From RHLJ01 sp963974345 (GTDB lineage: Bacteria > Bacteroidota > Rhodothermia > Balneolales > Balneolaceae), in the NCBI GenBank assembly GCA_963974345.1, contig CAXBBW010000019.1:8934-72933 (forward strand): a stretch of 64,000 bases of DNA, read 5' to 3'. The stretch's first letter is position 1. Every line of letters begins with the position of its first letter. The notes beneath the pieces were generated by a model that saw only the letters and a list, made by a program, of their open reading frames with translations, was not told the origin of the DNA and did no database searches. Shown in pieces: positions 8,169 through 17,551 of the stretch. Both the position numbers and the translations under genes were made by a program.

Positions 8169-9941
8169 TTAAACATTAGCAACAATAGGTTCAGGGTCAA
8201 TGGTTTTTCCTTTCATGAGGAAGTAGTAAAGTCCAAATGCTAAGAAAAAGCCGGTAAACCAGGAAAGTGAATAGAAAAAGTTGAGGGCTTCTACCCAATA
8301 GCCAATTAAGGCAAGTCCGGTTCCAGCCGCGAAAGCAATCATAGCCGATGGATTGAAGCCACTACCTTTGTAAGAATAAAGTCCTTTCTCTTTGTATAAT
8401 TCAGCCAGATGAATATGCTTTTTTCGAACTACGAAATAATCTGCAAGCATTATTCCCAGAACAGGGCCTAGTAAACCGCTTATGAAAATTAAAAGGGTAC
8501 TTATGTCATCAAGCCAAAGCCAAGGACAAATCACAATTCCTATAAATCCGGTAATCAAACCACCCATTCTAAAGCTTATTTTCTTGGGAAACAGGTTTGA
8601 AAATACATTGGCAGGGGCAATTACATTTGCGGCTATATTTGTACTTAACGTAGCAATAAGCATGAAAACCTGAGAAACAATCACAACGGAAGAAGACTCA
8701 AACATCGAAAGAAGGGTAACGGGATCCCAAGGAGCATCTTCTCCAATAAGAATAGAATCAAAGTTGATGATTGCGGCACACGTGACAAAAATTCCTACAA
8801 AAGAATACAAAATCATAGTTCCGGGTAAACCGATAAACTGTCCGGCTACTTGTGAAGTCTGAGTTTTAGCAAAACGAGTGATATCTGCAATACTCAGCGA
8901 CATCGTTGCCCAAAACCCAACCATAGCGGTAAGCCATAAAATATAGACCCATATTTTCTCAACAACGTCGGTTTTACCAGAATCAGTAAGGCTTAATGCA
9001 ACGGCACTTGAAAGTATGGGTGAGTCATCATTAAGCTTTCGAAAAGTAACACTTAAGGTTTTTTCACCACTCTGAACTTCCTGAACAGTAGCAAGGGTAG
9101 AGATATTTGTACTAAGGTTTGTAGCAACAGGCACCCAATTTTGATCAATTGACTCACTTTCAGAACTAACAATTAACTGGTATTCATCCGCTTTAAAAGT
9201 AGAACCGGTTTTGTCGGTAAGAGGATCAATCGTTAAATAAAGTTGCCCGGCACGTTCTTCTAGCAGAGCGGTAGAATGTTGAAGTTGCTTGCTTTGATCT
9301 AAAACAATTGCAAAACCATCGGCTTTTGTAACTCCCCAACCGATAAGAAAAACCCCAATTAATAAAAGAATGGGAGCAGAAAATTCCTCTAACCATTTAA
9401 TACTTTCCGTGCCTTTCCAAACGAAGTAAATATTGATAAACCAAAAAACGATGAAGGAAAGGAATTTACCAATTGAAAAACCAGAGGCTGAATCCCCACC
9501 GGTCAGAACGATGAATATGGCATATATAGCCAGACCGCCAATCCAGGTTTGAACCCCAAACCAACCGCAGGCAACAACGGCTCTTAAAATAGAAGCAAGA
9601 TGTATGCCTTTTGTTCCAAATGATGCACGGCCAAGAACAGGAAAAGGAATTCCATATTTTACCCCGGCGTGACCATTCAGAATCATTGGGACTGTAATGA
9701 TCAAATTGGCGAGACTGATGATAATCAAAGCTTCGAACCAGCTTAACCCAGCATGAATCATATACGAAGCCATCAAATAGGTAGGAATACAAACAGCCAT
9801 ACCAACCCAGATAGATGCTAAATGCCAGGTATTCCAGGTTCTGTCTGATTCGGGAACAGGAGCTAGCTCATCACTATATAAGGTTGACGAAGAAACGTCT
9901 TCCTTCAAGGTTATAATTTCAGTTTTTAATAAATCACTCAT
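8169..9941 (-). CDS. NCS1-family nucleobase:cation symporter with an extra periplasmic domain
   Basis: Probable sodium- or proton-coupled uptake of uracil, thymine or their dihydro forms across the inner membrane. TM1 starts near Ala42 (IWVGMAVCIPTYLMASY). GIPFPVLGRASFG is the usual NCS1 motif after TM2, TM3 has GWFGVQTWIGG (126-136), and TM6 has TAMVGFWATMSLSIADITRFAK with the conserved Trp. At 590 residues it is about 100 longer than usual. The excess is one hydrophilic block, residues 216-328 (bases 8958-9296), between TM5 and TM6. With a cytoplasmic N-terminus, that loop faces the periplasm. The block looks beta-rich (VTFRKL, VALSLTD) and could be a small Ig-like domain. The start codon overlaps the aminotransferase stop by 4 bp, so the two are translationally coupled. 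Substrate is inferred from the operon. Confidence 0.88.
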   Translation of the reverse strand: MSDLLKTEIITLKEDVSSSTLYSDELAPVPESDRTWNTWHLASIWVGMAVCIPTYLMASYMIHAGLSWFEALIIISLANLIITVPMILNGHAGVKYGIPFPVLGRASFGTKGIHLASILRAVVACGWFGVQTWIGGLAIYAIFIVLTGGDSASGFSIGKFLSFIVFWFINIYFVWKGTESIKWLEEFSAPILLLIGVFLIGWGVTKADGFAIVLDQSKQLQHSTALLEERAGQLYLTIDPLTDKTGSTFKADEYQLIVSSESESIDQNWVPVATNLSTNISTLATVQEVQSGEKTLSVTFRKLNDDSPILSSAVALSLTDSGKTDVVEKIWVYILWLTAMVGFWATMSLSIADITRFAKTQTSQVAGQFIGLPGTMILYSFVGIFVTCAAIINFDSILIGEDAPWDPVTLLSMFESSSVVIVSQVFMLIATLSTNIAANVIAPANVFSNLFPKKISFRMGGLITGFIGIVICPWLWLDDISTLLIFISGLLGPVLGIMLADYFVVRKKHIHLAELYKEKGLYSYKGSGFNPSAMIAFAAGTGLALIGYWVEALNFFYSLSWFTGFFLAFGLYYFLMKGKTIDPEPIVANV

Positions 9942-11266
9942 CTATAATATTCGTCTGCAATAGAGATTGTTTTGGATACGATTTCGAGCCCTTCATCAAT
10001 TTCGTCGGTAGTTACGCAAAGGGGTGGGGCTATAAAAATCCAGTTCCAGCGAACAAAGGTGAACATCCCTAATTCTCGAATTTTGGCAGCCATCCGTAAG
10101 GTAGCTTCCATTTCGTTTGGTTTTGCATTCCAGGGAGTTACTGGCTCTTTCGTATCTCTGTTCTTTACTAATTCAATACATCCAAGTAGCCCGGTATTTC
10201 TGAAATCTCCAATAGAAGGATGTTTTTCTTTAAGTTTTTCTACCTCGTTCTCTATGTATGAGCCCATCAGAGCAGCATTGTCCACCATCTTCTCATTCTG
10301 AAGAATCCTGATGTTTTCAACTGCGGCAGCACACGAAACGGCATGAGCAGAATATGTAAGTCCAATTACCAAAGGATTATCATCAAAATGTCTGGCAATA
10401 GTATCTGTAACAACAACAGCACCAAGCGGTAGATAACCCGAAGTAAGTCCTTTGGCCATACACATCAAATCTGGAGTTACCCCAGAATGATCGATGCCAA
10501 ACATTTTTCCAGTTCTTCCAAAACCACTCATGGTTTCATCATCAATAAGAAGAATACCATACGAATCTGCTATTTCACGTAATCTTTTCCAATAATTTGG
10601 AGGATATTTGATACAGCCCGAAGAACCTGATTCGCCTTCAATCAAAATAGCGGCAATACTATCTGGATTTTCGTACTTAATAATATTCTCAATATTCTGA
10701 GCAGCCATTTCTCCGCATTCATCTATGGAAGAGGTATTCCAAGGGCATCGGTAGAAATATGGGTTTTCAACATGAACAAAATTTGGCACAGCCTGACTAT
10801 CAATTGGGAATTTTCTGGGATCGCCTCCAGCAGAAATAGCTCCATAAGTAGCTCCATGATAAGAGCGGTAATGAGAAATGATTTTATGGCGACCTGTATA
10901 CATTCGAGCCACTTTAATTGCATTTTCTACAGCTTCAGCTCCGCCAAGTGTAAAGAAAGACTTTGTGAGGTTACCGGGAGTAATTTCGGCGATCTTTTTA
11001 CCAAGCTTGCCACGTACTTCTGTAGCCATACCTGGATAAACATAGCTCAACTCCTTCATCTGTGTTGCAACTGCTTCAGTAATACGTTGGTCGCCATGTC
11101 CAATATTTACGTTCATCAATTGAGAAGAAAAGTCGAGATATTTTTTTCCCTCTTGATCATACACATATACACCACTAGCTGATTTTGCATTGATAGGGTT
11201 GAGGCCACCTTGTTTAGCCCAAGAGAACAGGGTGTAATCTAAATTGTCTTTAATTATCTGATCCAT
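9938..11266 (-). CDS. class III aminotransferase, probable beta-alanine:pyruvate transaminase
   Basis: Moves the amino group from beta-alanine (or beta-aminoisobutyrate) to an oxoacid, giving malonate (or methylmalonate) semialdehyde, the fourth step. It is a fold-type I PLP enzyme: the Schiff-base lysine is Lys272 in MCMAKGLTSGYLPLGAVV and the pyridine-nitrogen Asp is Asp243 in IDDETMSGFGRTG. SFFTLGGAEAVENAIK forms the phosphate-binding region and SYHGAT follows near 135-140. The length of 442 residues is normal. Taurine and other omega-amino acids are alternative substrates in the family; placement between a malonate-semialdehyde dehydrogenase and the pyrimidine genes selects beta-alanine. 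It starts 35 bp after mmsA and ends in a 4-bp overlap with the permease gene. Confidence 0.88.
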   Translation of the reverse strand: MDQIIKDNLDYTLFSWAKQGGLNPINAKSASGVYVYDQEGKKYLDFSSQLMNVNIGHGDQRITEAVATQMKELSYVYPGMATEVRGKLGKKIAEITPGNLTKSFFTLGGAEAVENAIKVARMYTGRHKIISHYRSYHGATYGAISAGGDPRKFPIDSQAVPNFVHVENPYFYRCPWNTSSIDECGEMAAQNIENIIKYENPDSIAAILIEGESGSSGCIKYPPNYWKRLREIADSYGILLIDDETMSGFGRTGKMFGIDHSGVTPDLMCMAKGLTSGYLPLGAVVVTDTIARHFDDNPLVIGLTYSAHAVSCAAAVENIRILQNEKMVDNAALMGSYIENEVEKLKEKHPSIGDFRNTGLLGCIELVKNRDTKEPVTPWNAKPNEMEATLRMAAKIRELGMFTFVRWNWIFIAPPLCVTTDEIDEGLEIVSKTISIADEYYR

Positions 11267-11301
11267 ATTTTATTCGTATTGAGTACTTCCTTAGTTCTTT
11301 A

Positions 11302-12771
11302 TTAACTCATCCAGTTTGTGCGAGCTTCTGCATTCCACTTCACAGAAGTTTTCTTATTCTGAGTCCAAAACTCAATGGAGCTTTTCCCAGTTATGTCGCA
11401 AACTCCAAACTTTGAATCATTCCATCCACCAAAAGGAAATGGTTCTCGGGGAACTGGAACGCCAATGTTAACTCCAACCATACCCGCACTTGCCCTGTCG
11501 ATTACTTGCCTTGCAAAACCACCGTTTTGAGTGAAAACTGCGGCAGCATTTCCATAACCCGAACTGTTTTCAATGGTGATAGCTTCGTCCAAATCTTTTG
11601 CCCGAATAATGGAAATAACAGGACCAAATACCTCTTCTTTAGCAATAGCCATATCGGGGGTTACGTGATCCACAATAGTAGCACCAACATAGAACCCTCC
11701 ATCTTTCCCTTTTACTGTGGCATTTCTGCCATCAACAAGGACTTTAGCACCAGCTTTTTCGGCTTCGGATATATAATTCTCAATACGTTCTTTGGCTTCC
11801 TTAGATATTACGGAACCAAGATTTTCTCCAGGAACCATTTTCTTGGCTTCTGTACACATCATTTCAACAATATGATCCACTCTGTCAACCCCAACCATAA
11901 CGGCAGCAGCCATACATCGCTGTCCTGCGCATCCAGACATAGAAGCAACAACATTACTTGCCGTCATTTCAGGATTTGCATCAGGTAGTACAATTAAGTG
12001 ATTTTTAGCACCGCCAAGGGCAACACATCTTTTTAGAGTTGAAGTAGCTCTTTTATAAACAATTTTTGCCACTTTGGTTGAACCAACAAAAGAAACAGCT
12101 TTTATACCAGGATGATCACAGATAGATTCTACAATTTCTTTTCCTCCATGTACAATATTAAAAACCCCATCAGGAAGTCCAGCTTCTTTTAAAAGCTCCG
12201 CCATTCGAACAGCACTCAATGGAACCACTTCTGATGGCTTAAGAATCATACAATTCCCTAACACGATGGCATTAGGCACCGTCCAATGAGGAACCATATT
12301 TGGAAAGTTAAATGGTGATATAGAAGCAACCACACCTAAAGGTTTTCTTTCGATTCTACATTCTACGCCTCGGCTGACTTCCTGAACTTCATTTGTTAAA
12401 ATCTGGGGCATAGAAACTGCAAATTCACACAATTCAATGCTCTTTTCTACTTCAGCTTTTGCTTCTGAATAAATCTTTCCATTTTCAAGCGTTACAAGCT
12501 TGGTAAGTTCTTCAATGTTAGCTTCTAGTAGCTGTCGATACTTAAAAAAGATTTGTACTCTTTCTTTAAGAGTTTTAGAAGACCAAGCAGGGTAAGCTTT
12601 TTCAGCTGCTTTTACAGCCAAGTCGAGATGGCTATACTCAGACATGGGAACAGAAGAAATTACCGATCCATCCAGAGGGCTAATTACATCTATTTTTTTG
12701 TTTGGATTTGACTCAAAATTGCCATCAATAAAGTTTTTGGCAGTAGCATGAATTGTTGCAGTTGTACTCAT
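11302..12771 (-). CDS. mmsA: CoA-acylating (methyl)malonate-semialdehyde dehydrogenase
   Basis: Converts malonate semialdehyde to acetyl-CoA, and methylmalonate semialdehyde to propionyl-CoA, with NAD+ and CoA. This links pyrimidine breakdown to central metabolism. It is an aldehyde dehydrogenase of 489 residues with the catalytic cysteine at Cys286 (GCAGQRCMAAAV) and the NAD-binding SFVGSTKVA. The usual general-base Glu region reads ALGGAKNH, with Asn where Glu sits in ordinary aldehyde dehydrogenases; this is the mark of the CoA-dependent MmsA/IolA group. It is the first gene of the operon. A well-formed promoter lies about 140 bp upstream (12910-12940), in the gap shared with the divergent hybrid regulator. 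Valine or inositol catabolism could also use it, but no such genes are nearby. Confidence 0.92.
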   Translation of the reverse strand: MSTTATIHATAKNFIDGNFESNPNKKIDVISPLDGSVISSVPMSEYSHLDLAVKAAEKAYPAWSSKTLKERVQIFFKYRQLLEANIEELTKLVTLENGKIYSEAKAEVEKSIELCEFAVSMPQILTNEVQEVSRGVECRIERKPLGVVASISPFNFPNMVPHWTVPNAIVLGNCMILKPSEVVPLSAVRMAELLKEAGLPDGVFNIVHGGKEIVESICDHPGIKAVSFVGSTKVAKIVYKRATSTLKRCVALGGAKNHLIVLPDANPEMTASNVVASMSGCAGQRCMAAAVMVGVDRVDHIVEMMCTEAKKMVPGENLGSVISKEAKERIENYISEAEKAGAKVLVDGRNATVKGKDGGFYVGATIVDHVTPDMAIAKEEVFGPVISIIRAKDLDEAITIENSSGYGNAAAVFTQNGGFARQVIDRASAGMVGVNIGVPVPREPFPFGGWNDSKFGVCDITGKSSIEFWTQNKKTSVKWNAEARTNWMS

Positions 12772-12909
12772 AAACGGGGGGTGTTAATTTGATCGGTATT
12801 TGAACTAAAGTTGTGTATTCAATTAGGTAAAATCACAATACTACACTATAAAGGATTGTTGATGAAAACGAAAGATTAAAATGTGGATAATTTGTTGATA
12901 ATTTTATGA

Positions 12910-12940
12910 CAAAAATAATCTCATTTTGATAAAAAGCAAG
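12910..12940 (-). promoter_or_regulatory. promoter of the pyrimidine operon
   Basis: Read on the minus strand, CTTG at 12940-12937, a 19-base spacer and TATTTTTG at 12917-12910. This matches the Bacteroidota pattern TTG-N19-TAnnTTTG exactly. Transcription would begin near 12905, leaving a leader of about 135 bases before the mmsA start at 12771. Confidence 0.55.
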
Positions 12941-13322
12941 AGTACTTTATAGGGAAAAGTGAAATGGAGATAGGGGAATAAGTAGATAAGTGGCTAGCAT
13001 TGGAGGATATGCTAAAGATTATGGCCCTTATTTTTAAACCGCCTAGGGCTTTTTTAAAATTGAACAAGGGATAGATTGCATTCTACAGCAACTTGATATT
13101 TTGTTCAGAGGTATGATGAATCCCAAAGAGAAGATTCTGGGGTTGCAATAGAAAGCACTTTCCTACTAACTTGGTAGAGACCTTTTCTAAGGAATAAATT
13201 TTCTTTTAACGCTATTATCATAAACAATATTCAGATTCAAGAATAATTACCTATTATCATACTGAGTTTACGGGCAAGTTTTTTCCCTATTGTAACCTGC
13301 GAATTTGTTAGCTCAGAGTCCA

Positions 13323-13352
13323 TTGATATGCATTTACTTCTATGTATATTTG
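13323..13352 (+). promoter_or_regulatory. promoter of the hybrid two-component regulator gene
   Basis: TTG at 13323-13325, a 19-base spacer, then TATATTTG at 13345-13352, an exact fit to TTG-N19-TAnnTTTG. Transcription would start near 13358, about 50 bases before the GTG start. The spacing is identical to that of the divergent operon promoter. Confidence 0.6.
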
Positions 13353-13407
13353 CGACTCTTTGCTCAATTCTGACATCACCTGAATTATAATTACACGAAT
13401 AGTTATT

Positions 13408-16400
13408 GTGAAGAAAAGTCATTTTTTATTTTTTTTACTCTTGCTCAGTCAATTAGATTCAGAACTTCTTAGGGCTCAATCATCAGAGCCAACTGGGTTT
13501 CCGTTTATTGAAACCTACCGGCGCGGACAGTTTGTAGGGGCACTTCAAACATGGGGAATTACCCGCGCTGAGGATGGATTGCTATATTTTGGTAATACGA
13601 GATATGGAATTCAGGAATCGGATGGACTTTCTTGGAGAAATATCGGAATGGAAAAAAATTCGGCAGCTTTATCCTTTGCAAACCATGAGGATGGAACCAT
13701 TTTTGTTGGTGGGCAGAATGATTTTGGATATTTGAAACGTGATTCATTGTCGCGACGATCCTATACATCCTGGGCTTATCTCTTACCCGATTCTATTGCA
13801 AATACGATTAAAGAAGTAGGATTTACTTTTTCTCTGGGTGATCAAGTTCATTTCATCTCACCAGAAGTTTGGTACTCGTATTCTGATGGTGACATAAGCT
13901 GGAAAATGAATACAACCCCAATTTATTCGGCGGCTCAATGGCGTAATTCAATCGTCACTTTGGATTCTTCTGGTAAGATTGTTCGAACAAAAGATGGAGG
14001 TGCTTCAACTATTTCTCCTCCTAATACTACAGCTAAAGCTCGTAAGCTTTCTACATCTGAGAACCGATTGTTTATGTTAGATGTGGAGTTTGTTATATGG
14101 GAATTGAACGAGTCAAATGCATGGTCGAAGGTGCTGGAGCTATCAGAAGAAATTACGGACGCATCTGTGATCATCAAGGACTTTTTGTGGTCAAAATCTG
14201 GTTATATCCATTTTGCTACTTCAAACGGCTTGTTCACTTATACACAGGATGGCGAATATGTGCACACTATTTTTGAGTCGGACGGGCTTTGTTATAACGA
14301 CTTGACAAAGCTTTATGAAGACGATGCTTTGAATATATGGGTAAGTAGTTTGTTCGGAGTGAGCGTATTAGAGTATGGGCGGGCTATGCGCGAATTTTTA
14401 CCCTCCGCCCATAACCTTCCGGAATATTCAGGAACTTTAAAAAATTTCAATGGCTCTTTATATGTTGGTGGAAATACAGGCCTATTTATATGGGAGAAAG
14501 GGAAATTTCAACAGATATATGATGATAGAAATGTGTTTGCGTTTGAGTTAACACCCTATGGCTTGCTTATCGGTACGAGTAAAGGAATGCAACTTTTGGA
14601 TAAAAAAGGGACATTTCATACCGTATTCTCAGAAGGTAGAATCGATTTGATTCTTGCCGATCGAGAAAACCCAAATGTGGTCTATTATTCACATGGTGCA
14701 ATCGCACTTAGAAAAGTAGTTCTAACATCAGAAAACCAGTTCGTCGATTCGAAGTTGGTTGATTTTAAGGAAGGAGGCTATACCATAACTGAAGATATTA
14801 ACGGAGATCTATGGATTGGTACAGGTCGTAATGGAGATTTTCAATTTGTAGCATATGAAGAAGATGATGTGATTGTTTCTATATCTGAAGTTAAACAGTT
14901 TACTACTACCAACGGTCTGCCAACCAATGGATTTAATTATACAATGTCGGTAGGTAATGATGTTGGATTTATTACTTCGAATGGCTTTTATCGACTTAAT
15001 GAAGAGCGGGACTCGATCGTTATTGATCATCGTTTTGATAGCGTTTTCTTTGGACAAGACCGGGCAGTTTGGCCCGTTGTACAGGATGTTGATGGAGGGA
15101 TTTGGTTGGCATGGGCAGCAGCACATATTGGTAAGGCAGTATATAATCCTGAAAAGGATGTCTTCGAATGGAATGATGGGGAATTTACTCGCACGGCACC
15201 TTATTGGGATATTGATTTTATTTATCCAGCCTCAAGAGACCGTATTTATTTTCAAACGAGAGCTCAGAAGCTGGCATATTTCGATTCCACTCTGTATAAG
15301 CAACCCTTGCAACCGGTCAACGCTCACATTACATCCGTAATCATAAATTCAGATTCTTTGGTGCTGGAACCCAGGGGGATATCTCATTCGGTTCTGGAAA
15401 CTCCCTTATCATATCAGGATAATAAGATTCGATTCAATTACGGGATGATTGCCTTTTTACCCGAAGATCGCCTTTTTTATGAGATTAAATTGGAAGGCTT
15501 AGAGGATGAGTGGTCAGCTAACACCAACGAAAGGTATCGTGATTATACAAATTTGAGTGAAGGGGAATATACGTTTTGGGTACGTGGGTTTACGTTATAT
15601 CCCGAAAACTCTCAGCAGGCATCGTTTTCATTTGTGGTACTACCACCTTGGTACCGAACATGGTGGGCATACATTTTGTATGTAATTTTTGGCATAGGAG
15701 GTATCATTGTTTTGGTGAAAGTTCGCGAAAAGGGTTTGTTGGAACGTCAACAAGAATTAGAAGGGGAGGTTTTAAATAGAACGGAAGAGATTCGCACTCA
15801 GAATCAACAATTGAAGGAATTGGATGAGATGAAAAGTCGGTTTTTTGCCAACATTTCTCATGAATTCAGAACGCCACTAACAATCAGCGAAGGGCTTGTA
15901 AATAAAATTATAAACAGAACTGATAACAATCCCTCTGTTATCCAATACGACCTCTCGATTGTAAAACGGAATATGTCACGACTTCATGTTATGGTGAGTC
16001 AGATTATAGACCTTACAAAATCGGACCAAAATCATCTGACCTTAAATCAGAAGTATTACCAAGCAGATAATTTAGCATCCATTTCAGTAGAGTCGTTTAG
16101 ATCGTTGGCAGAATACCACGGACACCGGTTTGAGTTCAATCCAAATGCAAAAGATGTAATACTGTTTGTGGATCGCCCTAAAATTGAAATTATTTTCAAT
16201 AACCTGATCTCGAATGCCATTAAGTTTACTTCAGATGGCGGTGATATTCGAATTATGACTTCGGTGAGAAATGGGGATTTTGAATTGATAGTGCAGGATA
16301 ATGGAAGTGGAATTCCAGAAGGAGAGGCAGAAGCAATTTTTGAGCGATTTCACCGAATCAAAAGAAACGATGCCGATTATGTAGAAGGTATGGGTGTTGG

Positions 16401-17322
16401 TCTTGAACTGAGCCGTACACTTGCCAGACTACATTCTGGTGATATTGTTGTGGATACCGAATACGAAAACGGTGCGTGTTTTAAACTTACCATACCAACC
16501 GTTAAAATTACTGAAGACGAGATCACTCCAATTCTTGATGCTCTTGAAGAAGACTTACTTTATAGAGAAAACACCCCTAAATCTTCGATGAGCGAGACTA
16601 CATTTGATATTCTTCTGGTTGAAGACAACGAGGATATGATGGAGTACGTGAGCGGAGTTCTCAAAGAGCTAGGAACCATCAAAAGAGCCAAAAACGGAAA
16701 AGAAGCACTCGAAATACTAGAGCGATTTCAACCAGATATTATTGTTACTGATTTGATGATGCCTGTGATGGGAGGATTAGAATTAGTGGAGCGATTGAAA
16801 AGCCATAATCAATGGAATACCGTTCCAGTAATGGTGCTCACTGCAAAAGCACTTGAAGAAGATAAGTTGCATTTACTCAGAATTGGAGTGGTTGATTACA
16901 TCACCAAGCCCTTCCTGCCAGAGCAACTGGTTTTGAAAGTTAAAAACCTGCTTGTGTATTATACCCGCCGAAAAGCAATCCGTGTAAAACTTAAACCAGA
17001 TGAAGTGCCTAAAACCACGACACTTTCTGAAAAAGCTGCGGCTTATATCAGCAAAAACCTGAGTAATACTAACCTGTCAGTGGATATCCTTGCCGATGAG
17101 TTTTCACAAAGCAGGCGTTCCTTCTACCGGAATCTACAGATAGAAACGGGGATGTCGCCCGGAGAGTTTATTCGGGAAGTACGCCTCACCTCAGCCCGTG
17201 CACTCATTACCAGCAATAAGACTCTTCGCCTCGAAGAACTTGCCACCGCCGTGGGGTACAAAAGTGCCACCAGCTTCCGCAAAATATTTGAAGAACGATT
17301 CGGAAAACATCCTTTGGGGTGA
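13408..17322 (+). CDS. hybrid two-component system (sensor, kinase, receiver, AraC output)
   Basis: A one-protein signalling system of the HTCS type. It has a signal peptide (residues 1-23, ending LLRAQ), then a large periplasmic sensor with propeller-type repeats, and a Y_Y_Y-type domain near 650-745. A membrane segment follows near 752-773. The kinase has a dimerisation helix with the phospho-accepting His818 (FFANISHEFRTPLT) and ATP-binding motifs NLISNAIKF, DNGSGIP and GMGVGLEL. A receiver domain carries the phosphorylated Asp1115 (IVTDLMMP), and an AraC helix-turn-helix pair occupies about 1210-1304. The start is GTG 13408, since no ATG fits the signal peptide. The C-terminus stops at GKHPLG, a few residues short of usual, with a REP-like hairpin starting 12 bases later. 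Such regulators normally sense glycan fragments and control SusC/SusD loci; none is present here. The likely target is the next gene. Confidence 0.92.
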   Translation: MKKSHFLFFLLLLSQLDSELLRAQSSEPTGFPFIETYRRGQFVGALQTWGITRAEDGLLYFGNTRYGIQESDGLSWRNIGMEKNSAALSFANHEDGTIFVGGQNDFGYLKRDSLSRRSYTSWAYLLPDSIANTIKEVGFTFSLGDQVHFISPEVWYSYSDGDISWKMNTTPIYSAAQWRNSIVTLDSSGKIVRTKDGGASTISPPNTTAKARKLSTSENRLFMLDVEFVIWELNESNAWSKVLELSEEITDASVIIKDFLWSKSGYIHFATSNGLFTYTQDGEYVHTIFESDGLCYNDLTKLYEDDALNIWVSSLFGVSVLEYGRAMREFLPSAHNLPEYSGTLKNFNGSLYVGGNTGLFIWEKGKFQQIYDDRNVFAFELTPYGLLIGTSKGMQLLDKKGTFHTVFSEGRIDLILADRENPNVVYYSHGAIALRKVVLTSENQFVDSKLVDFKEGGYTITEDINGDLWIGTGRNGDFQFVAYEEDDVIVSISEVKQFTTTNGLPTNGFNYTMSVGNDVGFITSNGFYRLNEERDSIVIDHRFDSVFFGQDRAVWPVVQDVDGGIWLAWAAAHIGKAVYNPEKDVFEWNDGEFTRTAPYWDIDFIYPASRDRIYFQTRAQKLAYFDSTLYKQPLQPVNAHITSVIINSDSLVLEPRGISHSVLETPLSYQDNKIRFNYGMIAFLPEDRLFYEIKLEGLEDEWSANTNERYRDYTNLSEGEYTFWVRGFTLYPENSQQASFSFVVLPPWYRTWWAYILYVIFGIGGIIVLVKVREKGLLERQQELEGEVLNRTEEIRTQNQQLKELDEMKSRFFANISHEFRTPLTISEGLVNKIINRTDNNPSVIQYDLSIVKRNMSRLHVMVSQIIDLTKSDQNHLTLNQKYYQADNLASISVESFRSLAEYHGHRFEFNPNAKDVILFVDRPKIEIIFNNLISNAIKFTSDGGDIRIMTSVRNGDFELIVQDNGSGIPEGEAEAIFERFHRIKRNDADYVEGMGVGLELSRTLARLHSGDIVVDTEYENGACFKLTIPTVKITEDEITPILDALEEDLLYRENTPKSSMSETTFDILLVEDNEDMMEYVSGVLKELGTIKRAKNGKEALEILERFQPDIIVTDLMMPVMGGLELVERLKSHNQWNTVPVMVLTAKALEEDKLHLLRIGVVDYITKPFLPEQLVLKVKNLLVYYTRRKAIRVKLKPDEVPKTTTLSEKAAAYISKNLSNTNLSVDILADEFSQSRRSFYRNLQIETGMSPGEFIREVRLTSARALITSNKTLRLEELATAVGYKSATSFRKIFEERFGKHPLG

Positions 17323-17333
17323 TTCTAACTGTC

Positions 17334-17355
17334 ATCGCGGGCTCGGACCTGCGAT
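17334..17355. repeat. REP-like palindrome after the regulator gene
   Basis: ATCGCGGG (17334-17341) and CCTGCGAT (17348-17355) pair at seven of eight positions around a 6-base loop. The hairpin begins 12 bases after the regulator stop codon. A related GC-rich CGCGGA/TCCGCG hairpin lies downstream of the next gene at 27291-27307. Confidence 0.4.
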
Positions 17356-17431
17356 CTCCCTTTTCAACCCACAGTCACCCCAGACATGATCCGCGATCCA
17401 CTTAACAACGGCTGGTATCGAGTTCAGGGAG

Positions 17432-17498
17432 TTCCCGCATCTTAGTTACACTCAGCTCCTTTTGTGCGGGAAGACGGGCTTTTTCTATAAAAAACCCC
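17432..17498 (+). terminator. terminator-like hairpins after the regulator gene
   Basis: TTCCCGCA (17432-17439) pairs with TGCGGGAA (17465-17472), and a T-run follows at 17480-17484. That T-run is itself the left arm of a second small hairpin, GGGCTTTTT/AAAAAACCC, around CTAT. Together they would separate the regulator transcript from the next promoter. Confidence 0.4.
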
Positions 17499-17503
17499 AT
17501 ATC

Positions 17504-17540
17504 TGGCACGTTTGCGTAGAAAGTTGGCACATCTGCGCAG
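17504..17540 (+). promoter_or_regulatory. direct-repeat operator for an AraC-type activator
   Basis: Two 16-bp direct repeats begin with TGGCAC (17504-17519 and 17525-17540). They agree at 13 of 16 positions and are 21 bp apart centre to centre, two helical turns. Direct repeats with this spacing are the normal target of AraC-type DNA-binding domains. The downstream copy covers the place where the -33 box would be. The AraC-type hybrid regulator is encoded immediately upstream. Confidence 0.55.
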
Positions 17541-17551
17541 TTGAGGTTTTA

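Larger units (their letters stand above)
12772..13407. other. 636-bp divergent intergenic region
   Basis: This gap separates the start of the pyrimidine operon (minus) from the hybrid regulator gene (plus). It holds one good promoter for each direction, listed separately. No reading frame with codon-like composition was found. A short GCCCT/AGGGC stem followed by six T lies near 13024-13057 but has no gene to serve. The TGGCAC direct repeat found at 17504-17540 does not occur here, which argues against the hybrid regulator controlling the pyrimidine operon through that site. Confidence 0.6.

Noticed and set aside
13024..13057. GCCCT/AGGGC stem followed by T-run
   Set aside because: Only five base pairs and no gene to terminate on that strand.
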